Made by a program: the position numbers and the translations under genes. The notes beneath the pieces are model-generated. The model ran no database searches. It worked only from the letters and a program-made list of their open reading frames with translations, and was not told the DNA's origin. From Morinoia aosen (lineage: Eukaryota > Arthropoda > Malacostraca > Amphipoda > Talitridae), in contig CM059567.1 in NCBI GenBank assembly GCA_030386875.1, positions 56,466,020-56,530,019 on the forward strand: a stretch of 64,000 bases of DNA, given 5' to 3'. Below are positions 1 to 13,305 of the stretch, piece after piece. Position 1 is the stretch's first letter. Each line of letters starts with the position of its first letter.

Positions 1-487
1 TCAGGACATTCATTACATTATGTATAGCAAAATCAATTACAATCTTATCAGAACATTCATTACATTATGTATAGCAAAATCAATTACAATCTTATCAGGA
101 CATTCATTACATTATGTATAGCAAAATCAATTACAATCTTATCAGAACATTCATTACATTATGTATAGCAAAATCAATTACAATCTTATCAGGACATTCA
201 TTACATTATGTATAGCAAAATCAATTACAATCTTATCAGGACATTCATTACATTATGTATAGCAAAATCAATTACAATCTTATCAGGACATTCATTACAT
301 TATGTATAGCAAAATCAATTACAATCTTATCAGGACATTCATTACATTATGTATAGCAAAATCAATTACAGTCTTATCAGGACATTCATTACATTATGTA
401 TAGCAAAATCAATTACAATCTTATCAGGACATTCATTACATTATGCATAGCAAAATCAATTACAATCTAGTCAGGACATTCATTACC
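1..487. repeat. 47-bp tandem array at the left window edge
   Basis: About ten head-to-tail copies of a 47-bp unit starting TCAGGACATTCATTACATTA. Copies differ by single substitutions such as GGACATT/GAACATT and TGTATAG/TGCATAG, so the array is young or homogenised. It starts at the window edge, so its full length is unknown. There are no unique spacers between copies, so it is not a CRISPR array. No exon is recognisable next to it inside the window. Confidence 0.97.
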
Positions 488-819
488 CATAGAAAGTGTG
501 TTGTATACATGGTATTGATGCCCTTTACTCATGGAAATTGACGCATTTTCTATAGTAGACGGTGCAAGACAGAACTGAAACTGATGTGCCTTCATCAATA
601 CTATACATTTGATAAAACGTCTGGTGTCCCCTTAAATCTATAAAGAAATAGATTTACATATTTTTTGTGCGTAATTTCTCCTGTGTTAATACGATAGGAG
701 TCTCATTGAACACATTAAATTGGTTGGTCCGTCTCTCTTTCACGCTTAAAGGATGCTCAATGACCGTATCTGTGATAATTGCAGGTAATTTTCTAACTTT
801 TCAGCCTTACGAAATAGTA

Positions 820-940
820 CAATTTCTTCACGTGTAAGTTGGTTTAGAAATGCACCTAGCATTTTCGTACTAAATTTAGTACGAAAATAGTACGAAACTG
901 CTAGGTGCATTTCTAAACCAACTTACACGTGAAGAAATTG
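820..940. repeat. Perfect 42-bp inverted repeat with an inner 26-bp palindrome
   Basis: Bases 820-861 are the exact reverse complement of 899-940. The 37-bp loop contains a second perfect palindrome at 862-887 (TTTTCGTACTAAA and its complement). This would fold into a long cruciform or hairpin. It looks like a small foldback element or the product of a recent inversion-duplication. No coding potential. Confidence 0.93.
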
Positions 941-3900
941 AACTAATTGCAGGTACTATTAGGATGGATATATTTGTTTGTCATCCACATTCCAGAGATT
1001 TGTCTAAGAAAATATCGAATCCCGTCATTTTTGACGGGTCGTCTACACTAGTAATAGAAGAGTTTTAATGTATTTTTTTGTGAGAGAAATTATTGCAATT
1101 ACTATTGCTAAGGTGATATGAACTACTCATATCACCAAAGGCAAAAGGTATTGTATGTTTCCTGCGGTGCGGGTGTATATTTACATGGAGTTATGGTTGA
1201 TGATGCTGATGCTGAAAACGGCCCTCTATGCTTTTTGCAATAATAATTAATTTCAACTCATGCAGTTTGGAATCTTTGAATATTTGCGAATTGAAAAAAT
1301 TATCTCAATAAATTGTAGAGCCCACACCCTAATAAAAAAGTAAATCACTGAATTATGAACTGGTTTGTCTTATTTTTACCGTTGGCTCTCATATTTCCCC
1401 GTTTGTTTCGTTTTAGTGACAGTACAACTATTTCTACTGATCTATTTTGGATAAATACCTTTATCTTTTGGACTTTTCCTGCAACTTGTTGAGAGTGCTT
1501 AGTGCTAAAAAACATTGTTTAAACGTTAATTTTATTATTTTGAAATTTGATTTTCAATCATTTCTCTGATTAGTTTACACTGGATACAGACTGTTCTCAT
1601 AGCAATAATACCAACGTACATGCGTGTATTCGTATTCGTAACTTTGTTATACGCTTCTTACCAAAGACCGAAACATTTGGCACCACAGCTATCGATACCA
1701 TGGACAGCACGTCCCACGAAAACCCGAACCGAGTATTTATTTTCCCGTATCAGTAATACCATCATAATCAGTAATACCTTTTCTATAGGTTAGTTTTGCA
1801 GGGTGATTTTGCTAGAAATTAAATGTTTATGGTATTCTTATGATGGTATTATTGATAGTGGAAAATAAATACTCGATTCGAGTTTTTGTGAGACATACTG
1901 TGTATAAGTACACGACGGCGTACGACGTTTCAACTTGCGTCGTTTTTGAAGTTACGTCGGATTTCGAAAACAATTCATGCATATGTAAACTTCGTGTACT
2001 TATGAAATTTTTCGTTATAAATTAAGCCTCGAAGTTTTCGGCTGTCGGAGCAAAAACTACTCGATGAGCGTATCTGTGATACGGGCTTACTAGTATCATT
2101 CGGAGAGCTATTAGAATTCATGTATTAGCAATGGTGAACACTTTTTGTTGGAAAAACTCAAGCTGAAGTGATGCTTGTGTCACTGATTCGCACACTCAGT
2201 TGTACAAATAATCAGAGAACAATTGTATTTCTATATATTTACTTACAGAACTATAAAATGAACGGGCTTTATCTGAAATTATACGTCTCCATAAGGCTAG
2301 TGCAGGCTAGTGATTATACGTTTCATAAAGGTATTTCCTGGAGGCATTTTTTTCTTACTCCAAACTGTGCATAATTGTGATACACCCAAACCTGCGCATG
2401 AGAATACCAAGCGGTCGAGAAGCTAACCATTTCTGATTTAGGAATAAGTTTCTGATTTGGAGATCAAAGAGATATTTTAATCGCTTCACGGAAGCGGAAG
2501 AGTGACCGTTGTACGGGGCTTCCTGTTCCGCAGTCCGCAAGCTGATGACCACAGCGAACGAGTGCGGTGTGGGCGGGCCCGCTATGCCTAACTGTCCGGT
2601 TTGTAACCATGCAGGTCAACTTCTAACGCTATTCCTACCGGACTTGTGCCTCATAGCATATTACGAAATATTTCTGAACACACCAATTTGATTTTAACCC
2701 GGGAGTCTCATTGGCATGCAAAAAACCTATCAAGTTGGTAGGAATAACATTAAAGAAACGATATTTTGACAGGGTGATGAAGCGCTCCACAGCAGAAAAA
2801 TTAGCGGGATTCTAGAGAAACACGCATTTTATATTCAAAACGAATTTGGCAAAGCTTTTCACGTTTGTGAATACTTTATGACGCTGAGGTTTGAATATTT
2901 GCATCGGTTTGATTTGAGGTATCACTGCTACGCTCACCTCCGTGCGATTGGTTGCTTCCTCTTCCTCACAGCGGCTCTTCATAACATATACACAGTTATG
3001 TACAGCGAAATGTTTTTCTCCGGTGCGTGGGAACCTCAGAAGTTAGAACACCTACCTAAGAAGACGATGAGCATTTTAAAGCTCAGATTTTTTGTACCAC
3101 AACTTCCCAGGCACATGTGGAATTTTTATGATTTTGTTCCTTGTTTTTTGGAAATGCAATTTATAGCCAGGAGGTTAGTATCGGAAGAGATGAATATGTT
3201 CCTGTTCATTGATGTTTACTCATTTATGGTTGAAGGTACAATGATGATTATATTGCGCATTTGTTAATCTATTACGCATATTTTACTCAAGGTAAAAAAG
3301 AAAACTGAGCCAGATTACGAATGAAAGACGAGCTTACATATATATCTTATATATGTAAAGTATTTAGTTATCATTACTGAATACACAAATCTGGGTATCG
3401 ATGACAACATACAAGTATATTTATATTAGTGAACACGGCCCGTGAAAAACGACAGGATTCAAAATTTTCCTTAATTAAATCTTTCAGATGTGGATGACAA
3501 TCAAATACATACATCCTAATAGTACCCAAGATTAAAATATTTTTGTACTTGAGCTTTAGTGAAACTCGTGTCAGAGAAACGGTCATTAGGCATCCTTAGA
3601 GCGTGACAGAGAGGTGGACCAGCCAACATACCAACAAGCTAACCTGTGTGCACGGTGGATTGTATTGAAAATTTAACTGCAGAAATAGAGAGGGTTGCTT
3701 CAGATGCCAACAATAATATAAAAAATCGAAAAAACGCCACAGGTATAAGAAGATATTTACGGTTCTGCATGCGAATAATTGAAATCTGCACGCAGAACAC
3801 ATAAATCGCTTAATAACCTAAGCTTGGGACTTACATTCTAGAATTTAAAGAATACAAAAATGTGAGTAAAGAAATTAGAAATCCTCGTGCAATGCTTAGT

Positions 3901-4929
3901 TTCGTGTGCAACAGGGGAGGTGTAGTGAGAGATTAAAATTATCTTAAGGTAGCAAGCAGTTCATGATGAGCACGGTACAAAAGCATAAAAGTTAGAGGCC
4001 CCGTTTCAGCTGTAAAGACATTTTCACGGAGAGAGAGATAAGACTATTTTGTTAGGACTAAAAAACCGTGGAATCTATGCACAGGGTGTGTTCCCACACA
4101 GGATACTCAACGCATAGCAACAGCAAGTTGGGAAAATGAAGAAAGAAAATACAAAGTAGAGATAGCGAAGAAAGCATGAATATGCTGAAAGAAGCAAAGT
4201 GGGCCCGAAAGATAAAATTCCCGCAGGATTATCTTCAGCTGCGGTAACCTGACAGTGAATCACTGTGTATTGTCAAAGATCTATGCAGGTCATTTGAGTA
4301 AGAGAATGAGTCTACACTTTCTTCATGTTTGTTTTGCAAACGAGCGCAGGTTCGTTCTAGAGTTCAGACACATTAGGAACTTCTCAGCGCCTCCAAAGGT
4401 GCTGACCTGCGGTGTAAAATTGGAAAAACGACTTGAGAAATTATGGTTTAGTGTCTGTGATCTAACAGATTTTTAAAAGAATTTTCTAGGAAACTTATTA
4501 AGTGTTTCCCGTAAATGGGAATGAATTTGTTGTTATTTATTTGTGCGCGCGTATAATATGCGTAATTTAGAGCATTTTACATGAAATCATAACAACTTTT
4601 CAAAAAATAATTGCTAATTACTATGTAAGTATAAATAACAATCCATCTGCAAGAGTTCTTTAAAGCTCTTGTTGAAGCTAAATCTTGCAATATAACATAC
4701 CATTCATAACTTGTCTGTTATAAGTTGTTAATTATCATAACCTGTCATAATTCATCTGTTTGGTTTTATCATCTTTCGTTTCGATCGAATCAAATATTGT
4801 TTCAATAAAATCATAATATACTCTGGTAAGGTAAAACTTCACTTTGATGAAATAAAATTTCCTGTAAATCAAATTTCTCATGTATTAAATAAAACTTCAT
4901 TTTGACGAAATCGCTTCTTGTTTAGATAA
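941..4929. other. Intergenic, no gene recognised
   Basis: AT-rich sequence. The longest open frame, 2878-3267 (129 codons, plus strand), has no recognisable motif, no splice context and ordinary intergenic composition. I see no RNA gene. Confidence 0.6.
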
Positions 4930-5205
4930 AACCAAATTTCGCATTGAACAGATCAAAATTATCTTCACGACACCAAGTTCGACAGAAACATATAGGAGAC
5001 TGTAGGACCAGATTTCACATTGAAAAGATCAAAATTATTTTCATGACACCAAATTAGGTGGATAAAATAGCAGGGTGTAGGACCAAATTTCGCATTGGAC
5101 AGATCAAAATTATTTCCATGACACCAAATTAGACGGATAAAATAGCAGAGTGCAGGACCAAATTTCGCATTAAATAGATCAAAATTATCTTCATTACACC
5201 AAATT
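4930..5205. repeat. About 77-bp degenerate tandem repeat, four copies
   Basis: Four imperfect copies, each containing AAATTTCGCATTGAACAGATC-like and [24 protein letters not shown] blocks. The copies differ by several per cent, so the array is older than most others here. A short GC-richer segment follows at 5240-5420 and is otherwise unexplained. Confidence 0.85.
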
Positions 5206-5574
5206 TTTCGGGAGAAATAGCATAGGCAGAAAGAACGCCCTCCAATCCCACACCGCCAGATAACCCGGCCATAAGCGTGCGATGATGGCTTCCTAGGTTG
5301 AGGCAACCGCATCTACCGGAGGGCTGACCACCGTACCTATGATACGGTACACGTGAGCTGGCCACCGCCAGGCATAATCTCTCCAGTTCTTGGGCGTTTG
5401 CTGCCCTGTTCAACAGGACTGGCAAGGACTGGATTTACAGGAAGCTGCGCAACTCTATGCCAACTTCCTAGAATACCTTAATGGTCACGCGCCGGGCTTT
5501 TTAAACAGCATGACGCCGTCGCTGTGGAGTAGCCTGCATGATAAGTTCTTCTGTGATAAATGGATGCGCTAATA

Positions 5575-5805
5575 AAAATCTTCTGTGATGCGCTAATTAC
5601 AAAGCATGGAGGGAATTTAGGTTCTCTCCTATGAAATGCTTCTATTTCTTTTATGATGAGTGGACTCAGATGCGCTACTTGTTATAGCATCTAGAGTATT
5701 TAAGTTCTCTTATAAAATATTACGCTTCTAGTTTTTATATGATAAGTGGACTTAGATGTGCTACTTGCAATAGCATGTAGAGGATTTGAGTTCTCTTAAA
5801 AAATT
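5575..5805. repeat. About 95-bp degenerate tandem repeat, three copies
   Basis: Three diverged copies share the order 'GATGCGCTA', 'AGCAT..AG..ATTTAGGTTCTC' and 'TTTTATATGAT'. The array has decayed and has no coding content. Confidence 0.7.
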
Positions 5806-6785
5806 TACGCTGCCAGCTATACTCCTACGGGGTAGTAAATTAGCTGAAATTCCGTCCCCTTGCAGAGAACTGGCTGTGGTTCTGTGAAGCAATGTACTAT
5901 TGGATCACGTGTTATGCATCTTCTCGTGCATTAGTGGATTCTGTTCTGTGGCAGTGAACTTTTTAGTTCAGCCAAAGTAAAAAAATGCTTGCAATTTTCT
6001 TGAGTGTGAATTGTTCTACAGACTTGATGAAAATCGAGGCTTGTAAAGCCAACACTGACTCTAACTTCACATTTAGAATCAAGAAAATTTTCTTATCTAT
6101 ACTCAGACTCACTCCAGAATATTTAGGTGAATTTCTGAAAATTTTGTCCTTTTCCAGAAATTAATGAGCTTCTGAAAAACAAAATTTCTGTGCCGGTTCA
6201 TACTTAGTTGCTTAAGAACTGGACAACGTCTCACTAAAAAAAGATTATCATTGGATTAGATTAGATTAAAAAGGTTAGTTTAGTCCTCCACAAGCACAAC
6301 AAAAATGTTCCGAAGGAAAGAAGGAAGAAGGCACGGTGGAGTCAATGAAATGGGGAATCTATGACAGGTGTGTCCCCTTGCACTGCGCATTAAAATGGAA
6401 AGATTGAAAGACGTTTATTGAAAACTATTTTAAATAAAAATCTAACGGGTGAATCGAAAAATTTAGGATGGTAATTTAACAAAAATTTCTACTATAGAAA
6501 AGAGAAGGCCTACCTAATCTTTATATCATGACCTCATATTTTCTTTCGACGAGCGCCTATGCCCGTGAATACAAACAACTGTTGTATCTCACTCAACGCA
6601 CCCGAAGCTTGTGCAGGTTTGGGAACCTAAATATTGTTTCTCAACACAAAACCACTGATAATATTACGTTTTATACCTTTGTTGATACATACCGTGACAT
6701 ACAATCTTGTCTTTTCTGTAGACCATCATAAGTAACGTTGAAATCAATTTCATATTCAGTCGAGCGAATTTAGCACGAGACCCGT

Positions 6786-6936
6786 AAAGCCACTTCACCA
6801 TTTTGAATATTCTTCAATTCCGTATCATCGATACAATATGAAACTTGGATATTTTCTTTTATTTTGTATATTACAACATTTTTGTAGCCGTATTAGTTGG
6901 CGTGTAATAAATATTCAAAACGGTGAAGTGACTTTT
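6786..6936. mobile_element. Short non-autonomous DNA element (MITE-like) with inverted ends
   Basis: The left arm at 6786-6811 (AAAGCCACTTCACC then ATTTTGAATATT) is closely complementary to the right arm at 6910-6936. The right flank continues as GCACCACCCTGTATA, which resembles the ends of mariner-type MITEs. The interior is AT-rich and non-coding. Class is inferred from ends only; I did not find a certain target-site duplication. Confidence 0.6.
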
Positions 6937-7944
6937 GCACCACCCTGTATAACTGAGTGGTTTGGACACGCCGATGTTCGTTCAATCCTAAAGTAGAGCT
7001 GGTAGGCGTTCCAGGACATCCACAAATGTCCTACATGCCCCACCAAATTTAGTACGCCCTCACCTACACGTTAGTTAATGGCTTGAGATGCTTAAAACTG
7101 GCCTTTTCGTACCTTACAGTTTTGAGAACCAACTGATGCCTATATTACGAAAGAAATTACTTTCTCACCTAAATGATGGTTACTGGGGAGTGGTTCTTAA
7201 AATTGGTCGTTGTGTTACGTATTTTATTGGAAAATAAAATATCTATGTTATAAAATTAATTTTGTACAAAATCACAAATCTACTTCGCAACATGGAACCA
7301 GTAGTTTTGAAACATCGATACACGACAAAAAAAAGTTAATACTGCAAGAAACCACCTTGTTAGAGACTATTGTCAGGCCTTTAGAGACCACCGGCCTGTC
7401 CATACCAGTTTTCTAGATCGGCTTCTTACTACTTCTGTAGTACTTCAACTTCTCAAATTTGGGCATTTTAAAATGAAATTTGACCATTAAGAGAACTCAG
7501 CATCTGATTGCGTGGTCAGAAGGAATGGTCAAAATTTCATTTATAATTAACGTAAACTTACGCATTTTGACCATAAAAAAGCCACTCCCAAACTATTAGC
7601 TTCAATTTGACCTTAGCTACAAAATATGGCAACTATGACCACGGCTACCAAATATAGCAACAATTTTGAGCATAAAAAGCCACTCCCAAATCTTAGCCCA
7701 AACTAGGCGCTAATGAGCAGTCGCTCGACCTGAAGGGTGCGTGTGTCCGTGCGCTGTGGGAGACTCTCACGGAGCCGAGACACCGCTGTGGCTGTGTCTT
7801 GTCGGTGTCTCGTGGTGACTTGTCCGCCTCATGTCCAGTACTGGGCTACCGGCACACACGGTACTGCATACCGTACAGTACACATGGTACTGTAAACCGT
7901 GCCGGTACGCCAGGCTTATCACTAACGGTGATGTAGAGTATTGC

Positions 7945-8075
7945 TTGTGTTGTATATTATGATCATTACCAGTGATGATGACCATTGCCAATGATGGATA
8001 TGATGATCATAACCAGTGATGATGACCACTGCCTATGATGGACATGACGATCATCATCGTTGATGATAATGAAGT
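7945..8075. repeat. About 47-bp tandem repeat (GATGATCAT..CCAGTGATGATGACC)
   Basis: Two to three imperfect copies built around CAGTGATGATGACCA and ATGATGGA. Non-coding. Confidence 0.75.
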
Positions 8076-11060
8076 ATCCAATGCACAAGTTTTCATTGAA
8101 GCTACAGTTAAACCCAATACGAATATCAATTTTGCCATGTACAAATAATATTTCGCTCGCCTGCGTTTTCTTTCACATATTCCCGCATCAGAGACTTCTA
8201 CAACAGAAAGAAAAATTTTCCCCTTTTTGCGTCAAATATCCCCTTATAAGGCTACAACTGCTACAACAACAACAAAATTTCAATTTAAGTCGCGACTCCA
8301 GAGATAACTGCAAATTCAGCTGCGATTCCCTGCAAATTGGGGATCTTGAACACAGGTTTGTTCAACGGAAGCCTCGTAGTTGAGATTTAAATAAGAATGA
8401 ATTTTTCAAATCCAATGACTTGAATATATCCTGCATCTAATTTGGCAGACGTTGGCAGTAAAGTTGACACATTTCATGCATCAACGTTATTGGAAATAAA
8501 TTGTTTTTCTTCTTCTTTTCCGTTGCAGTTCTTTTTCCCTCCATTTTTTCATGCGAATTATTTTGAACAAAGTTTGGAACAATTTAAGCAATTATCATTA
8601 ATTTTATCACGGTAGTTACAAAGTCGTGAAGCGCTCTCATGAAAAGGTAAACAGGAAGGTTACAACGGGTAAACAGGGAAAGATAAATTCTCCCTATTAT
8701 GAAGATCCTGCATGGAATGTGTAATTTGATCATTTATTTTGTAAACATGGCTCTATAGCAGAACATCTACTTGTTATGGCATATGCGGCACATCGGAACA
8801 TTTGATCTGAAGTCTTTGAACATATAATTTTATTGAAAACATAAAATTCTTATAAATAAGTCAACATCGAATTTGAATAGCACGATTCCAAATTTAATAA
8901 ATGAGCGCATTTTCAGATAGTGGCGCGAGTTCACAATTAGGATAGTCTAGGTACGAACACTTTTTCTCAATTTCGGAGTCGTTTTCTATGATATATCTAG
9001 CACAATCTCTACTGCTGTTAGTCTCTCCGTCCACTTTTTTCTCTCAAAACTTACCTGGGATTTATTGTGAGTACTCCAACTTGAGTGATAATTTCCCGTT
9101 CTCACATTTATAGAATTCTTCGATTGTGTGAAGAGATAAAAGAAGAGCACATGTGAACGTCAGGGGCAACAGCGAAGGGTCGATGACAAGCGTTCGATAG
9201 AAAATTTCAAAACAGTATTTCGCGATAATATTTTTAGTTATATATAAAGGTCGTCAAAATCAATTTATGAAAATAGCACAAAGTGAAAGAATATGTATTA
9301 TCAAAGAAGGTTACGACCTGCATTAGTCAAGTTTACTAAGCAGTAACCTAAGCTGTTTCCAGGAGATTTTTTTTATAATTCAGAATAATAGTCACGAGAG
9401 TATTGATATTTATGTCACAATGAATAGAAAAATTGTCAAAAATTGAATACTCACCCATTCGTGCAGATTTGGGCAGAAACTTCCGTGTTCCCGAAGAAAA
9501 TGACTTGATGAAAAACACAGCCTGGAATAATTCCAGAACACTCATTTAGCACTTCACTAAAACAAATGAACATTGATATAACTGTTAGCATTCTGAATAT
9601 GATAATTGTTAATCATAAAATGAATTGTTTGAATTAAATTTGAAATCAGTCTGATAAATGTGTAACAACGGCTAGTTGTACAACCATGACGTAATTAGCA
9701 ACAGTACTGCTCTTTACTTCAAAATGCTTTTCCTCGGACGGACAAACATTTTTGTAAAATAATAGACAACTCTTACCCTCATGCATACATTTTTTAGTTC
9801 TTGATGATGTATGATATTCAATAAATAGAAATAGGTACAATTGAAAATTTCATACCATTACCATTTTCAATACCAAGAAATCAAAAAGCTATTACTTTAT
9901 TACTGCTTTAAATGCTTGACACAGTGTTGCCATGGAAATTAGGCATAAAATGAGTCGCTAAAACTATTTCTTTGACGAATTGCATAATCTGATTAATAAA
10001 AATAAAGTTATCAGCTCAGCAAGCGAATAATAACTCTACCAGTTCATTACGCATATCAATACTTCATAAGTGTGTATTAAATTTAATGGACTGTCGTCAT
10101 GATTTGTTTCGTCATAGTTACAACTTGTTGGATGCAATCGAATATAAAAAATTAGGTAAGTTCCGCCTACGGGATATTATTCTGTTTTTAGATTTGTTAT
10201 CTACCAAAAAACTTCGTTTTCTCCTAATAAACTTCAAAAAATGTTTGTATAGGAAACAAATTTAAAAAATTGAATTTTTGAAATTAGATATGGTTTTCCA
10301 AAAATCTTTTTTCACCAAATAGAAATCTATTTCGAAATTTAATTCATTTATACATTGTAAATCTTATTAGTCATTATCTATCATATATTTTTAGTCGTCA
10401 ATTACAACCAAAAACATTTCTAGAGAGACAATGATACATCTGTAGTTGATCTAATACGAATTATTATCAGTTTTACTAGGAAAATTTACTTTACAAGGAT
10501 TTGGATGTGTTGTAAAGCGCGCCTTAATTTCTCATGAAGTATCTGGAAACAATGCCAAGGCAAAATAAAACTACTCAATAAAGTGGGAAGTATGAAGTGT
10601 GAAATATTTGTGGAATAAATTAAACGTATATAACTAAAATTAACAAGTTGTAGTTTGCACAAGAATTGAAACATTCTTGATTAACTTCCGATCGCTTGTG
10701 ATGAACATCCTGTCCATAATTATCGCTTTATTTAAACATCCTCTACCTATGAAGCTTAATTTTGTACTCATATTACCAGCGTAAAAAAAATACTAGTCAA
10801 TTTTACATGGTCTGTTTCGATGCAGAAAGCCGTTGCACAGGCGATCTGCTGTGAATTCGTCTAATTATGCAAAATTTGTCTATATCAGCTTTTTATCGTT
10901 CCACATTTATTTATTCATTCTAGACATGAATAGATTGGAAATACTGTAATTGATACAGACAGAGGATTTAAAAATGTATATAAATATTGTTCATACACAG
11001 TACACACATATATTGCTCATCACTTTGACGTGGGCGAAGACTTGAAAAGTGGTTAAAAAA
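8076..11060. other. Intergenic, no gene recognised
   Basis: AT-rich, with only short frames that have no recognisable motifs or splice context. Nothing supportable seen. Confidence 0.55.
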
Positions 11061-11136
11061 CATTTTTTCCCTTATGCTTCAGGGTCAAATATTTGCTCTC
11101 ATCTTCCTTCATTTAAAACTTCTACTTTTCTTTGTG

Positions 11137-11413
11137 CTCTCCGTGGCACAGCGGTTAAGGGCTCGGACTTGTATGCTGGAAGTCGGGGGTTCGTTCCCAG
11201 CGCTGGCGCGGAGATTTTCCCCGTTGGGTATAAGGGAAAGCTCAAGCACAATACCCCACTCAACCCAGGTGTCGGAAATGGGTACCGGCTTTACGGGGGA
11301 ACCGTCATGGTGTCCTATATATAGGGTTAGTTATAAGAGATTTGAAAAACCAATGCTAAGATCATATGTATCAGGCTTGATTGGAAATAAAGCATCCCAA
11401 AGATGCCGATGTT
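11137..11413 (+). mobile_element. tRNA-derived SINE
   Basis: The head begins CTCCGTGGCACAGCGGTTAA. It has a clear pol III A box (GTGGCACAGCGGTTAAGG, 11143-11160) and B box (GGTTCGTTCCC, 11188-11198), followed by a GC-rich body containing CCCACTCAACCCAGGTGTC. It interrupts one copy of the roughly 130-bp repeat found intact at 11880-12240: repeat sequence stops near 11136 and resumes with CCTTTGATGCAT near 11416. That gives the insertion limits. The 3' limit is accurate to about 10 bp. Confidence 0.85.
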
Positions 11414-11879
11414 AACCTTTGATGCATATTTATGAATCTTCATACTGGGAAACATCCTGGGTCTACTCGTAACCTGAGCACAGCGTCATAGCAGCGCATA
11501 AAAGGTTTATATTCGTTCATACAAATGCCGGCTGGTCCCGCCTGGGTTCAACGCTGATTATGTATCCTTAGGTACCTGTAATTTCCATTTTTTCTAAACA
11601 CTATCCCTGCACCTCTTCAACATCTTAGTTGCAATGGCATTCAAATAAAGTAACTATATTTTTGGAACTTGATGGAAAAAATCTCCTATCGACGTTAGTA
11701 AAAATTTGTAAATAATGTAAAGTGTGTCCTTAGATTCTGTCATTTTTCACAGTTGTGTTTTGTTGTTGTTGTTGATGTTTTGTTACGTGGAACTTTCAAT
11801 AGAGATCATTGCTTTAAATTCAAGCAGCAAAACAATTTTATGAGCCACTGAGATGTTGGAAACTATCCAAATTGAGACG

Positions 11880-12245
11880 AAAAAAGTATTTTCTCTCGTC
11901 ATCTCAATTTAAAACTACTACTTCCAGTTCCTTTGATGCATTTTTATAAATCTTCTTCCCATCCACCGGAACTTTCTCTCCACTCATCAGATGTTGCCAA
12001 TGAACAACTGTGAGACTGAAAGTTTATTTACTCTCATCTTTCTCCATTTAAAACAACCACTTCCCTTTGATGCATTTTCAGGAATGTGTCTTCATCCCAC
12101 CCCCCTGCAGATGTTTGTAATAAACAACAGTGAGAAAGAAAATGTATTTACTCTCATCTTTCTCAATTTAAAACTTCTACCTCCCTGTGAGGCATTTTTG
12201 CAAATGTATCTTCATCCCACTCACCGAAACATTCTCCCCACCTAC
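11880..12245. repeat. About 130-bp tandem repeat, three copies, plus a fourth split by the SINE
   Basis: Each copy runs TTTACTCTCATCTTTCTC, AATTTAAAAC, CTTCC..TTGATGCATTTT, then a variable CTTCATCCCAC block. A fourth copy lies at about 11070-11136 plus 11414-11470, separated by the SINE. The copies are diverged, so the array is older than the SINE insertion. Confidence 0.85.
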
Positions 12246-12789
12246 ACCCACCAGCAAACGGCAACTTCTTTCCCGCAGAAAGACGGACAACACTTGGCAA
12301 GTTTTGAATCAACTGAGACAGGCCCTCAGTGTTGCCATTTGTTGTGCTCAGTGACGGAGCTCACAGCAGCCTCTTTTCTCCTCGGTGGCTCTGCGTGTCA
12401 CTCCAGCGTGCGCCGTTTTGTGGCACAAGTTGGTCACATCGAGCCACGTGGCACAACAGGGATCCTTTATTTCATACAAGTTAACGTTTTATTCAATTAT
12501 TTTAATTATCTTATTAATCTCCTTTTTTCCTATCAAGTTTATCATTTTACAAATGTCCTTTCCTCGAATCAAGTTGATGTTTTATTTCAGTCAAGTTTAT
12601 CATCTTATAAATATCTTCTCTTCCAATCAAGTTGATGCGTACCATCTTATAAATTAGTTTCCAAAAGCCTTTAAGCAAAATCTAGGAGGCAATGCCGGTT
12701 ACTTATTTCACACACCTGTGCAAACAGGGGAATTCTACGAGTAGTTAACTTTCTGTCTTTTTCTCCAACAGAAATTAATATCGAGAGAG

Positions 12790-13305
12790 GCAGTCCAAGC
12801 AAGAGAGGTAGTGCCAGCAAAAAATAGAGGCAGTGCCAGCAAGAGAGGCAGTGCCAGCAAGAGAGGCAGTGACAACAAGAGAGGCAATTCCAGCAAGAGA
12901 GGCAGTGCCAGCAAGAGAGGCAATGGCAGCAAGAGAGGCAGTGCCAGCAAGAGAGACAGTGCCAGCAAGAGAGGCAGTGCCAGCAAGAGAGGCAGTGCCA
13001 GTAAGAGAGGCAGTGCCAGCAATAGAGGCAGTGCCAGCAAGAGAGGCTGTGCCAGCAAGTGAGGCAATGGCAGCAAGAGAGGCAATGCCAGCAAGAGAGG
13101 CTGTGCCAGCAAGAGAGGCAGTGCCAGCAAGAGAGGCAGTGCCAGCAAGAGAGGCAGTGCCAGCAAGAGAGGCAGTGCCAGCAAGAGAGGCAATGGCAGC
13201 AAGAGAGGCAGTACCAGCAATAGAGGCAGGGCCAGCAAGAGAGGCAGTGCCAGCAAGAGAGGCAGTTCCAGCAAGAGAGACAGTGCCAGCAAGAGAGGCA
13301 GATCA
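12790..13305. repeat. 18-bp minisatellite (AGAGGCAGTGCCAGCAAG), about 28 copies
   Basis: A highly regular 18-bp unit. Because 18 is a multiple of 3, all frames stay open and give artefactual Lys-Arg-Gly-Ser or Leu-Pro-Leu-Leu peptides on both strands. There is no start context, splice structure or recognisable flanking exon. Confidence 0.97.

Noticed and set aside
1..487. Possible CRISPR array
   Set aside because: Direct head-to-tail 47-bp repeats without unique spacers, in a eukaryotic genome.
2878..3267. 129-codon open frame
   Set aside because: No recognisable domain, no splice sites in consistent phase, composition like flanking intergenic DNA.
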